A DNA stretch of 64,000 nucleotides from Allobosea sp. OK403 (GCF_900113835.1 NZ_FOQV01000002.1:372001-436000), one strand, 5' to 3'. Positions 1-8,050 are shown, counted from the first letter of the stretch. A program made the numbers and translations. Notes: generated by a model from the sequence alone, not told the origin.

Positions 1-517
1 CGACGACCGGCTGATCGCAGCTGAACTGCACGAGCACACGCATAAGAAGCTCGCCGCCGTGCTCGGGCGCGATTCGCGCTGCAAGGCGCTGGCGATCGAC
101 GGCTGGAACGTCCTACGCGCCAATGTGCCGCCGAAGGAACGGCGCGGCCTCGTGCTGATCGACCCGCCCTTCGAGGAGAAGGACGAATTCGCGACGCTGG
201 AGGCCGAGTTCATCGCCGCTCACCGCAAATGGCCCAACGGGATTTATGCGCTCTGGTATCCGGTCAAGGACCGCGTCGCCGTCGCCAATCTCACCAGCGC
301 CATCCTGGCGGCTGGGATCGGGCGTCTGCTGCGCCTCGAGATCGATGTCGATCGCCCCGAAGCTGCCGGCGGGCTAAGCGCGACGGGCCTGCTCATCGTC
401 AATCCGCCCTGGAAGCTGGCGGAGGAGGCCGCGATTTTGCTGCCTGTCCTGACCGAGCGCCTCGCGCAGGGGCCGAGCCCGCGCTACCTTTGCGAGCCGA
501 TCCGCCCGGACGGCTGA
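1..517 (+). CDS. rlmJ: 23S rRNA (adenine-N6)-methyltransferase RlmJ, C-terminal part
   Basis: The frame is open from base 2, so this is the 3' part (about 171 residues of a usual ~280) of a gene that starts outside the window. The segment LVLIDPPFE is the DPPY/F catalytic motif of N6-adenine methyltransferases. The following GIYALWYPVKDR and GLLIVNPPW segments match the RlmJ (YhiR/ComJ) family, which methylates A2030 of 23S rRNA using SAM. An internal GTG at 59 could be mistaken for a start, but family similarity continues upstream of it (DDRLIAAELHEHTHKKLAAVL). A GST gene follows 44 bp downstream on the same strand. Confidence 0.88.
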   Translation, partial: DDRLIAAELHEHTHKKLAAVLGRDSRCKALAIDGWNVLRANVPPKERRGLVLIDPPFEEKDEFATLEAEFIAAHRKWPNGIYALWYPVKDRVAVANLTSAILAAGIGRLLRLEIDVDRPEAAGGLSATGLLIVNPPWKLAEEAAILLPVLTERLAQGPSPRYLCEPIRPDG

Positions 518-561
518 CATTCCCCCTCGCCTGCCTTTCTCCCACGACCAGGATACGACTG

Positions 562-1167
562 ATGCTGACCTTGCGCTCCTCGCCCGCCTCTCCCTTCGGC
601 CGCAAGGTCAAGATCGCCGCGCTCGAACTCGGCCTGATGGACACAATCGAGATCGTCGCCGCCGACACCAACGACCCGGCCGACCCGCTGCGCCAGCAGA
701 ACCCGCTCGGCAAGATCCCGACGCTCGTGCTGGAGGACGGCACCACGCTCTTCGATTCGCGCGTCATCGTCGACTATCTCGACCATCTCGCCGGCGGCGG
801 CAAAATCATCCCGGTCGGCGAGGCACGATTCCCGCAACTGCGCCTGCAGGCGCTGGCCGACGGCATCTGCGATGCCGCGCTGCTGCAGGTCTATGAGACC
901 CGCTTCCGTCCCGAGGAAGGCCGCAACGCGGCCTGGGTCGCCAATCAGGCCGGCAAAGTCTCGCGGGCGCTGATCGCCCTGGAGGTCACGCCTCCCGCCT
1001 ATCCCGACCGGCCCCGCATCGGCGAGATCGCGCTCGCCTGCGCGCTCGGCTATCTCGATCTGCGCTTCGCCGGGACATGGCGTGCCGAATATCCGGCGCT
1101 TGTCGCCTGGCTCGATGCCTTCGCGGCAAAGGTGCCGGCCTTCGAGGCGACCCGCTTCAAGGGCTGA
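562..1167 (+). CDS. Glutathione S-transferase family protein
   Basis: 201 residues. The N-terminal thioredoxin-like domain opens with MLTLRSSPASPFGRKVKIAA, where the serine of SPFGRK is the likely glutathione-activating residue. NPLGKIPTLVLEDG contains the cis-proline, and the SRVIVDYLD segment is the usual glutathione-contact region. A helical C-terminal domain follows. The frame stays open far upstream to 229, but similarity to GSTs begins at ATG 562. The physiological substrate cannot be read from sequence. The gene is followed by a palindromic repeat and the terminator of the convergent porin gene. Confidence 0.9.
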   Translation: MLTLRSSPASPFGRKVKIAALELGLMDTIEIVAADTNDPADPLRQQNPLGKIPTLVLEDGTTLFDSRVIVDYLDHLAGGGKIIPVGEARFPQLRLQALADGICDAALLQVYETRFRPEEGRNAAWVANQAGKVSRALIALEVTPPAYPDRPRIGEIALACALGYLDLRFAGTWRAEYPALVAWLDAFAAKVPAFEATRFKG

Positions 1168-1208
1168 ATTGCTTTCCTGCGCGGCTGCGCAGAGCCCTCA
1201 GCCTCCAA

Positions 1209-1249
1209 CCTCATCCTGAGGAGCCGCGAAGCGGCGCCTCAGGATGAGG
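1209..1249. repeat. Short palindromic intergenic element, CCTCATCCTGAGG family
   Basis: Inverted arms CCTCATCCTGAG (1209-1220) and CTCAGGATGAGG (1238-1249) enclose a small GC-rich hairpin (GCCGCGAAGCGGC). The same outer arms bound a longer element inside uvrC at 12454-12568, so this looks like the short form of a dispersed family. It lies between convergent genes. Confidence 0.75.
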
Positions 1250-1276
1250 GCTCGCGATTCAACATGGCTCCAGACA

Positions 1277-1308
1277 ACAAAAAACCCGGTGGCCGAAGCC
1301 ACCGGGTT
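1277..1308 (-). terminator. Rho-independent terminator of the porin gene
   Basis: A perfect 10-bp stem (AACCCGGTGG 1283-1292 with CCACCGGGTT 1299-1308) has a 6-nt loop. Read on the minus strand it is followed by a run of U (from the A-rich 1279-1286). It lies 27 bp past the stop of the outer-membrane protein gene. Confidence 0.88.
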
Positions 1309-1335
1309 CATCAAGCCCCGTGAGGGGATTGAAGA

Positions 1336-2010
1336 CTAGAACTTGTAGTTCAGGCCGGCGCGGACGACCGAGAAGTCGTTGCTGACCTTGGTGCCGACGC
1401 CAGCGTTGGTGAAGTAACGCTTCTCGCCGAGATCCGTGTAGAGATACTCGACCTTGGCGGTCAGGTTGTTGGTGAAGGCGTACTCGAGACCAGCGCCGAC
1501 GGTGTAGCCGTAATGCGTGGCGTCGTCGGAGGTGGTGAGGCCGAGACCCGTGACCGTGATCTTGTTCTGGCCATAGGCGAAACCGCCGGTGACGTAGGGC
1601 AGGAACCGGTCGAAGGCATAGCCGACGCGGCCGCGGACGGTACCGAAGTACTCGAGCTCGCCCTTGTTGGTGCCGCCGACGGTGTTCACGCGGCTGGACT
1701 TCATGTCCGAGTACTGCAGGTCGGTCTCGAGGCCGAGAACGATCTGGCCGATCTGGTAGTTGTAGCCGATCTGACCACCGCCGATGAAGCCATCGGGATC
1801 GCCGAGCGTGTTGGTGGCGGCGCCCTTGACGTCATAGTTGCCGAAGCCGTAGCCGGCGTTCACACCGACGTAGAAGCCGGTCCAGGTGAAGATCGGGGCA
1901 TAGATCGGGGCGACGACCGGGCCCTTGCGGGACGGCAGGTCAGCGGCGGAGGCGGCGCCGGCGGCGACGAGGCCCAGAGCCGCGACGCTCGAAAGCAGAT
2001 ATTTCTTCAT
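1336..2010 (-). CDS. Outer-membrane beta-barrel protein (Omp25/Omp31 type)
   Basis: 224 residues. A signal peptide of about 22 residues (MKKYLLSSVAALGLVAAGAA) ends at ASA before ADLPSR. The mature part has the alphaproteobacterial surface-antigen pattern: FTWTGFYVGVNAGYGFG near the start, alternating aromatic beta-strands (GGQIGYNYQIGQIVLGLETDLQ), and a terminal strand ending NYKF with the C-terminal Phe used by the BAM machinery. These proteins are small porin-like structural barrels in the outer membrane. The start has a strong AAGGAG site about 8 nt upstream. The gene is monocistronic, with a terminator behind it and a divergent glycosyltransferase in front. Confidence 0.92.
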   Translation of the reverse strand: MKKYLLSSVAALGLVAAGAASAADLPSRKGPVVAPIYAPIFTWTGFYVGVNAGYGFGNYDVKGAATNTLGDPDGFIGGGQIGYNYQIGQIVLGLETDLQYSDMKSSRVNTVGGTNKGELEYFGTVRGRVGYAFDRFLPYVTGGFAYGQNKITVTGLGLTTSDDATHYGYTVGAGLEYAFTNNLTAKVEYLYTDLGEKRYFTNAGVGTKVSNDFSVVRAGLNYKF

Positions 2011-2385
2011 GGTATACTCCTTAGTCGTCGCTAGTGCCGGCTTGAGGCGCGGCGGGTGAATTCGATGAACCGTATATAAGACGACGCCGCGCCTTTGTCT
2101 GTTGCGTCAGAAGCACATCAGGCCTGCAGACCGCGGCAGAAATGCGGCACGAATGGGGATGACTACGGCAAAAGCATTAATCCAGATTAATCACTGTTAA
2201 AGCACGCTGAATAGTAAATTGAATACTAATACACTTTTGAAACGCCCTACCCGTCCAAACGCATAACGCGGACCTTGTCGTAAGGTTCCACTGCTCCTGA
2301 CGCGGGGGTCTCATCGACCCGCTTGCCGGTATCGGCGACGCGTGCTTAAGCCGGAAACGACCAATCACAGAATGAGATACCGCGG
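2011..2385. promoter_or_regulatory. Divergent intergenic region with phased TTAA palindrome
   Basis: The 375 bp between the porin (minus) and glycosyltransferase (plus) genes hold no convincing gene. Around 2070-2080 the minus strand reads TTATATACGG, a possible -10 for the porin; a matching -35 is not clear. At 2176-2191 lies a palindrome, ATTAATC-CA-GATTAAT. TTAA recurs at 2177, 2187 and 2197, exactly one helical turn apart, in an unusually AT-rich patch (about 2170-2240). This could be a regulator site or an UP-like element; no protein can be named. Confidence 0.4.
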
Positions 2386-3183
2386 GTGCCGCCTCTTTCG
2401 ATTTTCATCATCACGCGCGACGAGGCCGATCGCATCGCACGGACAATTGAGGCGGTTCGCGCGCTGAGCGACGACATCCTCGTGGTCGATTCCGGCTCGA
2501 CGGACGGCACCCAGGCCATCGCGGAGAGCCTTGGCGCGCGCGTCGTCTTCAATCCCTGGCCGGGTTACGGCCCGCAGAAGCGCTTCGCCGAGGATCTCTG
2601 CCGCCATGATTGGCTGCTCAATCTCGATGCCGACGAAGTCGTGCCGACCGATCTCGCGACCGAGATCACGGAGCTTTTCAGCCAGGGCCAGCCGGCCGCC
2701 GACGCCTATAAGCTGCGCATCGCGGAGATCTTCCCCGGCGAGCCCGCGCCGCATCGCTTCGCTTACGCACTCTCGCCGGTGCGGCTCTACCGCAAGGCGA
2801 AGGGCCGCTATTCGCCCTCCCCGGTCCATGACCGCGTCGATCTTGCGCCCGATGCCCGCGTCGCGCGACTGAAGGGCACGGTGCATCACTACTCCGTCCG
2901 GTCGCTCGGCGAGCAGATGGACAAGCTCAACGGCTATAGCGACGCGCAGGCCGACGATCTCGACCGGCGCAACGCGACCTTGTCCGTGTTCCGGCTCGTC
3001 GCCGAATTCCCCGCCAACTTCATCAAGGCCTATATCGGCCGGCGCCATGCACTGCGCGGCGTCTACGGCTTCATGACGGCGATGAACTACGCCTTCTATC
3101 GCTATCTCCGCGTCGCCAAGCATTGGGAGCGGCGGCTGCAACGTCGCGCCTCAGCAAAACCTGCGGATGGCCGCGATGGCTGA
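2386..3183 (+). CDS. Glycosyltransferase family 2 (WaaE/KdtX-like)
   Basis: 265 residues from a GTG start; the nearby ATG at 2372 is in another frame. The GT-A fold is visible: LSIFIITRDEADRI at the N-terminus, VVDSGSTDGT for nucleotide-sugar binding, and LNLDADEVVP, whose DAD is the metal-binding DxD. The segment VHDRV...LKGTVHHYSVRS is typical of the LPS-core beta-glucosyltransferase WaaE/KdtX group, so a role in LPS or cell-surface glycan synthesis at the inner membrane is likely. The last codons overlap the next gene, suggesting translational coupling. Donor and acceptor are unknown. Confidence 0.86.
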   Translation: MPPLSIFIITRDEADRIARTIEAVRALSDDILVVDSGSTDGTQAIAESLGARVVFNPWPGYGPQKRFAEDLCRHDWLLNLDADEVVPTDLATEITELFSQGQPAADAYKLRIAEIFPGEPAPHRFAYALSPVRLYRKAKGRYSPSPVHDRVDLAPDARVARLKGTVHHYSVRSLGEQMDKLNGYSDAQADDLDRRNATLSVFRLVAEFPANFIKAYIGRRHALRGVYGFMTAMNYAFYRYLRVAKHWERRLQRRASAKPADGRDG

Positions 3184-3922
3184 GGTCGCGCTGATCACGG
3201 GGGGCGCCAAGCGGATCGGCCGCGCCATCGTCGAACGCTTGGCGGAGGCTGGCTACGCCGTCGCGATCCATTGCAGCAGCGCACGCGAGGAGGCGGACGC
3301 GCTTGCCGCCAGCCTGGTGGCGCAAGGTGTCCAGGCCTGCGTGATTCCCGCCGATCTCGCCGATCCCGTAGCCGTCGAAGCGATCCTGCCAGCGGTCGAG
3401 GCGGTGCTCGGCCCGATCACCCTGCTCGTCAACAACGCATCGAGCTTCGTGCTCGACGATGTCCGCAATATCGACGTGCCGACCTGGAACCGGCAGTTCT
3501 CGATCAATCTGCGCGCGCCTTCGGTGCTCGCCGGCGCGATGGCCAATCGCCTGCCTGCCGGGACCGATGGCGCGATCATCAACATCATCGACCAGCGTGT
3601 CTGGAAACTGACGCCGCAATATTACTCCTACACCCTGAGCAAAGCCGCACTGCTGACGGCGACGCAGACCATGGCGCAGGCGCTGGCGCCGCATATCCGC
3701 GTCAACGCCGTCGGCCCCGGTCCGACCCTGCCCAACTCGCATGACGGCGCCGCGCTGATGGAAGCGGAGATCGCCGGAACCCTGCTTCGGCACAAGGTCG
3801 ACGCGGCAGAGATCGCCGAGGCCGTGCTCTACCTCGCCCGGGCGCGCTCGGTGACCGGACAGATGATCGCGGTCGACGCCGGCCAGCATCTCGGCTGGCG
3901 TACGCCCGATATCGTCGGCTGA
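3167..3922 (+). CDS. SDR-family reductase, pteridine-reductase/FolM-like
   Basis: 251 residues, with ATG at 3167 or in-frame at 3176 (giving MAEVALITGG). It is a classical short-chain dehydrogenase: the TGGAKRIGRAI nucleotide loop has an arginine suited to NADP, and the catalytic YTLSK is near residue 155. The usual NNAG is replaced by NNASSF, as in pteridine reductase PTR1 and FolM dihydromonapterin reductase. I therefore infer a pteridine-type substrate; another carbonyl substrate is possible. The gene overlaps the glycosyltransferase by 17 bp. It ends in a GC-rich hairpin facing a convergent gene. Confidence 0.85.
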   Translation: MAAMAEVALITGGAKRIGRAIVERLAEAGYAVAIHCSSAREEADALAASLVAQGVQACVIPADLADPVAVEAILPAVEAVLGPITLLVNNASSFVLDDVRNIDVPTWNRQFSINLRAPSVLAGAMANRLPAGTDGAIINIIDQRVWKLTPQYYSYTLSKAALLTATQTMAQALAPHIRVNAVGPGPTLPNSHDGAALMEAEIAGTLLRHKVDAAEIAEAVLYLARARSVTGQMIAVDAGQHLGWRTPDIVG

Positions 3923-3933
3923 TTGGGAACCGG

Positions 3934-3953
3934 CGCCGGGTGTCGACCCGGCG
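3934..3953. terminator. GC-rich hairpin between convergent genes
   Basis: CGCCGGGT (3934-3941) pairs with ACCCGGCG (3946-3953) over a GTCG loop, 12 bp past the SDR stop. There is no U tract, so it may be a weak bidirectional terminator or an mRNA 3'-end stabiliser. Confidence 0.45.
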
Positions 3954-3986
3954 TCAGACTTGCGCGTCGGTCAGACTTGCGCGTCG
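3953..3986. repeat. 17-bp tandem duplication across a stop codon
   Basis: Two perfect copies of a 17-bp unit (minus strand CGACGCGCAAGTCTGAC) lie at 3970-3986 and 3953-3969. The first copy encodes the end of the isomerase including its TGA (3973-3971); the second repeats it immediately downstream in another frame. Confidence 0.9.
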
Positions 3987-4600
3987 TCGCGATAGGCCGC
4001 GCGCTGGCTGCTCAAGGCATCGTCCAGCAATTCGAGCCGATCCTGCCCCCAAAACACCTCGCCATCCAGCACATAGCTGGGTGCGCCGAACACGCCGGCC
4101 GTGATGGCGCTGTTGATCGTCGCCGCGTAGAGCTGAAGCACCGCCTCACTCTCGGCGGTCTCAAGCAAGGCGGCACCGTTGAAGCCCGCAGCATCGGCGA
4201 TACCGGAGAGCAAATCCCGCCGCGACAGATCCTCGTCCCGTGCCCAGACGCCGGCGAGCACCTCACCGACGAAACCGGACGGATCGCCGCCGGCCTCGCG
4301 AATCGCGATCACCGCCCGGTCCGCCAGCGAGACATCGAACGGGAAATGCTTGGGGTAAAGCACCAGCGGCAGGCCGCGCTTCTCGCGCCAGCGCTGGAGT
4401 TCGAGGATGCGATAGCGCTGGCGCACCGGATGACGCTTCGGCAAGGGCAGGCCGCCGGTCTCGTCGAAGACCATACGCAGCGGCGTCGGCCTGTACACGA
4501 TCTCGCAGCCATGCCGCCGCGCCATCGCGACGAAAGCGGAGTGACCGAGATAGGTCCAGGGCGAGAGCAGCGTGAAATAATAGTCGATGGAGCGGGGCAT
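3971..4600 (-). CDS. 2-hydroxychromene-2-carboxylate isomerase family (DsbA-like/kappa GST)
   Basis: 209 residues from ATG at 4600; the open frame continues to 4666 but family similarity starts at MPRSIDYYFTLLSPWTY. The SPWTYLG segment carries the glutathione-activating serine of HCCA isomerases, and FGAPSYVLDGEVFWGQDRL is the conserved C-terminal thioredoxin-fold signature. In naphthalene-type pathways the enzyme uses glutathione to isomerise 2-hydroxychromene-2-carboxylate. No aromatic-degradation genes are nearby, so the substrate here is open and a general GSH-dependent role is as likely. The stop codon lies inside a tandem duplication. Confidence 0.85.
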   Translation of the reverse strand: MPRSIDYYFTLLSPWTYLGHSAFVAMARRHGCEIVYRPTPLRMVFDETGGLPLPKRHPVRQRYRILELQRWREKRGLPLVLYPKHFPFDVSLADRAVIAIREAGGDPSGFVGEVLAGVWARDEDLSRRDLLSGIADAAGFNGAALLETAESEAVLQLYAATINSAITAGVFGAPSYVLDGEVFWGQDRLELLDDALSSQRAAYRDDAQV

Positions 4601-4653
4601 GCTGGCTTCAACTCGTTGGAGGCAACCGAAGCTACGATCCTTCGGCACGACGA

Positions 4654-4690
4654 AACAAGGGCGCACCCAATCCAGGAGCGCGCCCTTGTT
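4654..4690 (-). terminator. Possible terminator of the glycine-rich protein gene
   Basis: An 11-bp perfect stem (AACAAGGGCGC 4654-4664, GCGCCCTTGTT 4680-4690) with a 15-nt loop lies downstream of the small gene at 4772. The minus-strand 3' side is only weakly U-rich (UUUCG). Confidence 0.45.
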
Positions 4691-4771
4691 GCGTTATCGC
4701 GCGACAAAATCAGCCTCGGATCCTTCAAACGGCAGCCGACCAGACTGGCCGCCGCAGGCCCGGGCTCAGGC

Positions 4772-5056
4772 TCAGGCCGCCTTGTTCTTCACCGCACCGA
4801 TGATGGCGGTCAGGATGGCGCCGCCGGCGCCGCCGCCGATCAGGTTCGTGAGGATGCTGCCCACGCTAAAGTTGCCGCCTTGCATCGCCGTGGAGAGCGC
4901 CGGCAGGACGAGCGGGATGAGCTGGCCGAGAACGCCGCCGCCGACAAGGCCCGAGATGGTATTGCCCAATGTACCGAGATCGAAGGTCGGAGTGGCCTTG
5001 CCCGCCGCGTTTCCGCCGATGGCACCGGCGACGAGGTTCATCAAGATCTGTTCCAT
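4772..5056 (-). CDS. Small glycine-rich hydrophobic protein, function unknown
   Basis: 94 residues from ATG at 5056, chosen because a GGGGGGA site lies just upstream; an ATG at 5080 lacks this. The protein is dominated by Gly, Leu, Ile and Ala, with repeated motifs of the type GNTISGLVGGGVLGQLIPLVLPA and IGGGAGGAILTAIIGAVKNKAA. No catalytic residues stand out. It may insert into or coat membranes, but no family is recognised with certainty. The stop is followed in frame by GCC-TGA, a second stop from a 6-bp duplication. The peptidoglycan editing gene lies 100 bp upstream on the same strand. Confidence 0.7.
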   Translation of the reverse strand: MEQILMNLVAGAIGGNAAGKATPTFDLGTLGNTISGLVGGGVLGQLIPLVLPALSTAMQGGNFSVGSILTNLIGGGAGGAILTAIIGAVKNKAA

Positions 5057-5159
5057 GTTCCCCCCAAGAGGCCACCCCATGTGGCGCAGGAACGATGACT
5101 CCGTCAGCGGATCGATGCAACTCCCGATCGAATGAAGGAAAAAAACTCGCCTTTACCGC

Positions 5160-5924
5160 TCAATCCAACGTGATCGCCGAGATCAACCGGCCATAATCCT
5201 GCTCGGCGCGGTGAGTTGTGCGGCGATAGCTGAAGAAGCGCTGCTCATCGCCATAGGTGCAAAGACCCAGATCGACGAATCGGCCGATGCCGGCTTCCTG
5301 CGCCCGAAGTCCAATGAAGGCGGGCAGATCGAACATGGCGTGGGCTGGCCGCTCGGAGGCCGCGAAGAAGCGTGCATAGGTCGGATTCGCGGCCTTGAAG
5401 CGCTCGACGAATTCAGGGCCGACCTCATAGGCCTGAGCGCTGATCGTCGGGCCGAGCACGGCGAGGATGCGCTCGCGCCTTGCTCCGAGTTTCTCCATCG
5501 CCGTCACCGTCGCGGCAATAACGCCGGTGAAGGCGCCTTTCCAGCCGGAATGCGCCGCGCCGATGACCCGTGCCTCGCTATCGGCGAAGAGGATCGGCCC
5601 GCAATCGGCGCTCGACACGCCGAGCGCGACGCCATGGGCCGTGCTCACCATCGCGTCGGCCTTGGGCCGGTCGCCCGGCCAGGGACCAGTGACGACCTCC
5701 ACATCAGCCGAATGCACCTGGTAGAGGCTGATCAGATGATCGGGCGCAACCTTGAGATGGGCCGCCATGCGTGCCCGATTCTCGGCAATCGCCGCAGCTT
5801 CGTCGGATGAACCCATGCCGCCATTGAGCGACGCAAAGATCCCGGTCGAAACGCCGCCCTCGCGGGTGAAGAAGGCGTGGCGGATGCCGGGTTCATTGGC
5901 GAGATCGGGGGAAGTGATGAACAT
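5160..5924 (-). CDS. pgeF: Peptidoglycan editing factor PgeF (laccase-domain, YfiH family)
   Basis: 254 residues, the usual length. Conserved metal-site motifs are present: HSADVEVV, SADCGPILF (the catalytic Cys) and GAAHSGWKGAF (His), followed by GPTISAQAYEVGPEFVERF. PgeF-type enzymes remove wrongly incorporated L-Ser from peptidoglycan precursors; older annotation calls them polyphenol oxidase or multicopper oxidase. The start MFITSPDLANEPGIRHAFFTREGG matches the family. It is the last gene of the reverse run lgt - methyltransferase - pgeF, an order common in this bacterial group. Confidence 0.92.
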   Translation of the reverse strand: MFITSPDLANEPGIRHAFFTREGGVSTGIFASLNGGMGSSDEAAAIAENRARMAAHLKVAPDHLISLYQVHSADVEVVTGPWPGDRPKADAMVSTAHGVALGVSSADCGPILFADSEARVIGAAHSGWKGAFTGVIAATVTAMEKLGARRERILAVLGPTISAQAYEVGPEFVERFKAANPTYARFFAASERPAHAMFDLPAFIGLRAQEAGIGRFVDLGLCTYGDEQRFFSYRRTTHRAEQDYGRLISAITLD

Positions 5925-5956
5925 CGCTTGTCCGGTTTCATCTGCTAGAGACGGAT

Positions 5957-7048
5957 TCAGACCTGCTCTGGCAGCCGATGAAGGTCAAATCCGGGCAGCG
6001 CCGGCAGGTTCCGATGCGATAGCGCCAAAACCTTGAATAATTCGCCCATGCCGGTCGCGCCCTGTTCGGTCAGACGGTCGAAGGCGGCAGAGATCGCGGC
6101 CCCCTGGTCGCGACTGGCCTTGTGCGACAGCGCCTGCGCGCGCACGCCCAAGCCCAGCGCCAGCAGGAAATCACGCTGCGTTGCAGGACCATGCGCCGCC
6201 GCGCCGGACGAGAGGCCGGCCTGCGCCATACGCGCGAAATCGACATGGACGGTGAGATCGGCCTCACCCGGCTCCCCGAGCGGCGGTGTGAAAGCGTGGC
6301 TCTTCATCGCCTGGAGCGTGTCGCCAAAGCCGGGCCGGGCCGAGCCATAATCGATCAGCAGCGCCACTCCGCCAGCCTCGGCAAGGTGACGGGCTAGCAC
6401 TGCGACGATATCGAGCGCCGCAAGCGGCTGCTCGAGAAGCGCCCCCTCTGGCGCAGCCAGCGACAGCCCGGCGTCGATCGCGGCCAGACCAAAGCTCAGC
6501 TCGCCCGCCGCATCGAGCCCGACCAGACGTTCACGCCAGCCCTGCGGCGTCATCACGAACTGGTCGAGCGGCAGCGCGTCGAGGAATTCATTGGCGAGGA
6601 CGAGCACCGGGCCGTCCAGCGCCGTCGCGATGCCGTCATGCCAGACGGGTTCGGTCTGCCCCGCCAGCGTCCGCGCCTGCACCTCGCGCAGCGCTGGGCT
6701 GGTCTCGACGAGATGCACCGAGACGGCCTCGCGAAAGCCGGGCACGATTTTCGTCGCACGCAGGACATCGGCCAACAGCGTGCCGCGCCCGGGCCCGAGC
6801 TCGATCAAGCGCAGCGAGGCCGGCGCACCCATCGCCTGCCAGGCATGCGCGGCCCAGAGCCCGATCAGCTCCCCGAACATCTGGCTGATCTCGGGCGCAG
6901 TGGTGAAATCCCCCTGCGCGCCGAAGGGATCGCGCTTCATGTAGTAGCCATGGCTGGGATGGCCGAGGCAGAGCGCCATGTAGCGCGAGACGCTGATCGG
7001 CCCCTCCTCGCGGATCAGGCCGGTAAGCTCGGCCTTGAGCGCGCTCAC
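5957..7048 (-). CDS. SAM-dependent methyltransferase, MidA/NDUFAF7 family
   Basis: 363 residues from GTG at 7048. The frame is open much further upstream, but that part is the shadow of lgt. Family marks are PISVSRYMALCLGHPSHGYY, GDFTTAPEISQMFGELIG, the SAM-binding ELGPGRGTLLADVLR, and LANEFLDALPLDQFV. The mitochondrial homologue NDUFAF7/MidA methylates an arginine of the complex I subunit NDUFS2, so a protein-arginine target is plausible here but unproven. The start codon overlaps the lgt stop (GTGA), a sign of translational coupling. Confidence 0.9.
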   Translation of the reverse strand: MSALKAELTGLIREEGPISVSRYMALCLGHPSHGYYMKRDPFGAQGDFTTAPEISQMFGELIGLWAAHAWQAMGAPASLRLIELGPGRGTLLADVLRATKIVPGFREAVSVHLVETSPALREVQARTLAGQTEPVWHDGIATALDGPVLVLANEFLDALPLDQFVMTPQGWRERLVGLDAAGELSFGLAAIDAGLSLAAPEGALLEQPLAALDIVAVLARHLAEAGGVALLIDYGSARPGFGDTLQAMKSHAFTPPLGEPGEADLTVHVDFARMAQAGLSSGAAAHGPATQRDFLLALGLGVRAQALSHKASRDQGAAISAAFDRLTEQGATGMGELFKVLALSHRNLPALPGFDLHRLPEQV

Positions 7049-7905
7049 GCGCTGGCGCCGGATGACATCTGATGGGCGCGCCTCGCCCGCAGCACCAGCA
7101 CGAGCCCGGCGAGAAAGAGCGGCAGCGAGAGCAGCATACCCATGGTGACGCCGCCGCTCAGCGCGTCGACATTGCCGCCGAACAGGAAGCCGAGCTGCGG
7201 ATCGGGCTCGCGGAAGAACTCGCAGACGATACGCGCGACCGCATAGCCCATGCCGAAGACGCCGGCGACCAGCCCCGGCCGCTTGAAGCCGCCGAGGCGC
7301 ACGACGAGCGCAAGCAGGACAAACAGCAGCAGGCCCTCGCCAAAAGCCTCGTAGAGCTGGCTCGGATGGCGCGGCAACGGCCCGGCATTGGGGAAGACCA
7401 TGCCCCAGGGCAGCCCCGGCGCCGGCCGGCCCCAGAGTTCGGCATTGATGAAATTGGCGATGCGGCCGAGGAACAAGCCGATCGGCACGACAGCGGAGGC
7501 GAGGTCGAACATTGCCAGCACGGGATAGCCGCGCCGCTTTGCAAACAGCCACAGGCCGGTCGCCGCCCCAAGCAGCCCGCCATGGAAAGACATGCCGCCC
7601 TGCCAGATCGCGATGATGTCCTGCGGGCGAGCGAGATAGCGCTGCAGATCATAGAACAGCACGAAGCCGATTCGTCCGCCGAGCACGACGCCCAGCGCCA
7701 CGAATAATATCATGTCGTCGAGCTCTTCGGCCTTCGGCCGCGACCGCCCGGCCCAGAGCGGATCGGCCGAGACCAGCCGGCGCGAGTACCACCAGCCGCC
7801 GAGCAGGCCCGCAACATAGGCAAGCCCGTACCATTTCACCGTAAGCGGGCCGATCGACAGCGCAACCGGGTCGATCACCGGAAAGGGTATGGCGAAGACG
7901 GGCAT
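7045..7905 (-). CDS. lgt: Prolipoprotein diacylglyceryl transferase
   Basis: 286 residues. ATG at 7905 is preferred over TTG at 7911. It is a polytopic inner-membrane enzyme that transfers diacylglycerol from phosphatidylglycerol to the lipobox cysteine of prolipoproteins. Key motifs are SFHGGLLGA (essential His), GRIANFINAELWGRPA (Lgt signature with the essential Arg) and GMGYAVARIVCEFFREPD near the C-terminus. About seven hydrophobic segments are visible. It is first in the operon with the MidA-type methyltransferase and pgeF. The window also encodes a likely lipoprotein substrate at 31008. Confidence 0.95.
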   Translation of the reverse strand: MPVFAIPFPVIDPVALSIGPLTVKWYGLAYVAGLLGGWWYSRRLVSADPLWAGRSRPKAEELDDMILFVALGVVLGGRIGFVLFYDLQRYLARPQDIIAIWQGGMSFHGGLLGAATGLWLFAKRRGYPVLAMFDLASAVVPIGLFLGRIANFINAELWGRPAPGLPWGMVFPNAGPLPRHPSQLYEAFGEGLLLFVLLALVVRLGGFKRPGLVAGVFGMGYAVARIVCEFFREPDPQLGFLFGGNVDALSGGVTMGMLLSLPLFLAGLVLVLRARRAHQMSSGASA

Positions 7906-8005
7906 GGGCAAAGGGTCCGGTGAACGGGCGGATGTTGATGGCCATCTGAATGAGGCAGGGTCAAGGGGCTGCCCTCAGGATAGCGAGATCGACACCACAA
8001 TCATT

Positions 8006-8034
8006 GATGATACAGTGATAGCATTGATATCATC
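8006..8034. promoter_or_regulatory. Inverted-repeat operator of the toxin-antitoxin pair
   Basis: GATGATA (8006-8012) and TATCATC (8028-8034) form an inverted repeat with a 15-nt spacer, ending 16 nt before the antitoxin start and overlapping the expected promoter. FitAB/VapBC complexes autorepress by binding such repeats through the RHH antitoxin dimers. The assignment is by position and symmetry. Confidence 0.55.
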
Positions 8035-8050
8035 GGAAAGGATGCCGACA

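Noticed and set aside
4772..4774. Tandem in-frame stops TGA-GCC-TGA at the small glycine-rich gene
   Set aside because: The duplicated unit is only 6 bp, which is expected by chance in GC-rich DNA, unlike the 16-17 bp cases.
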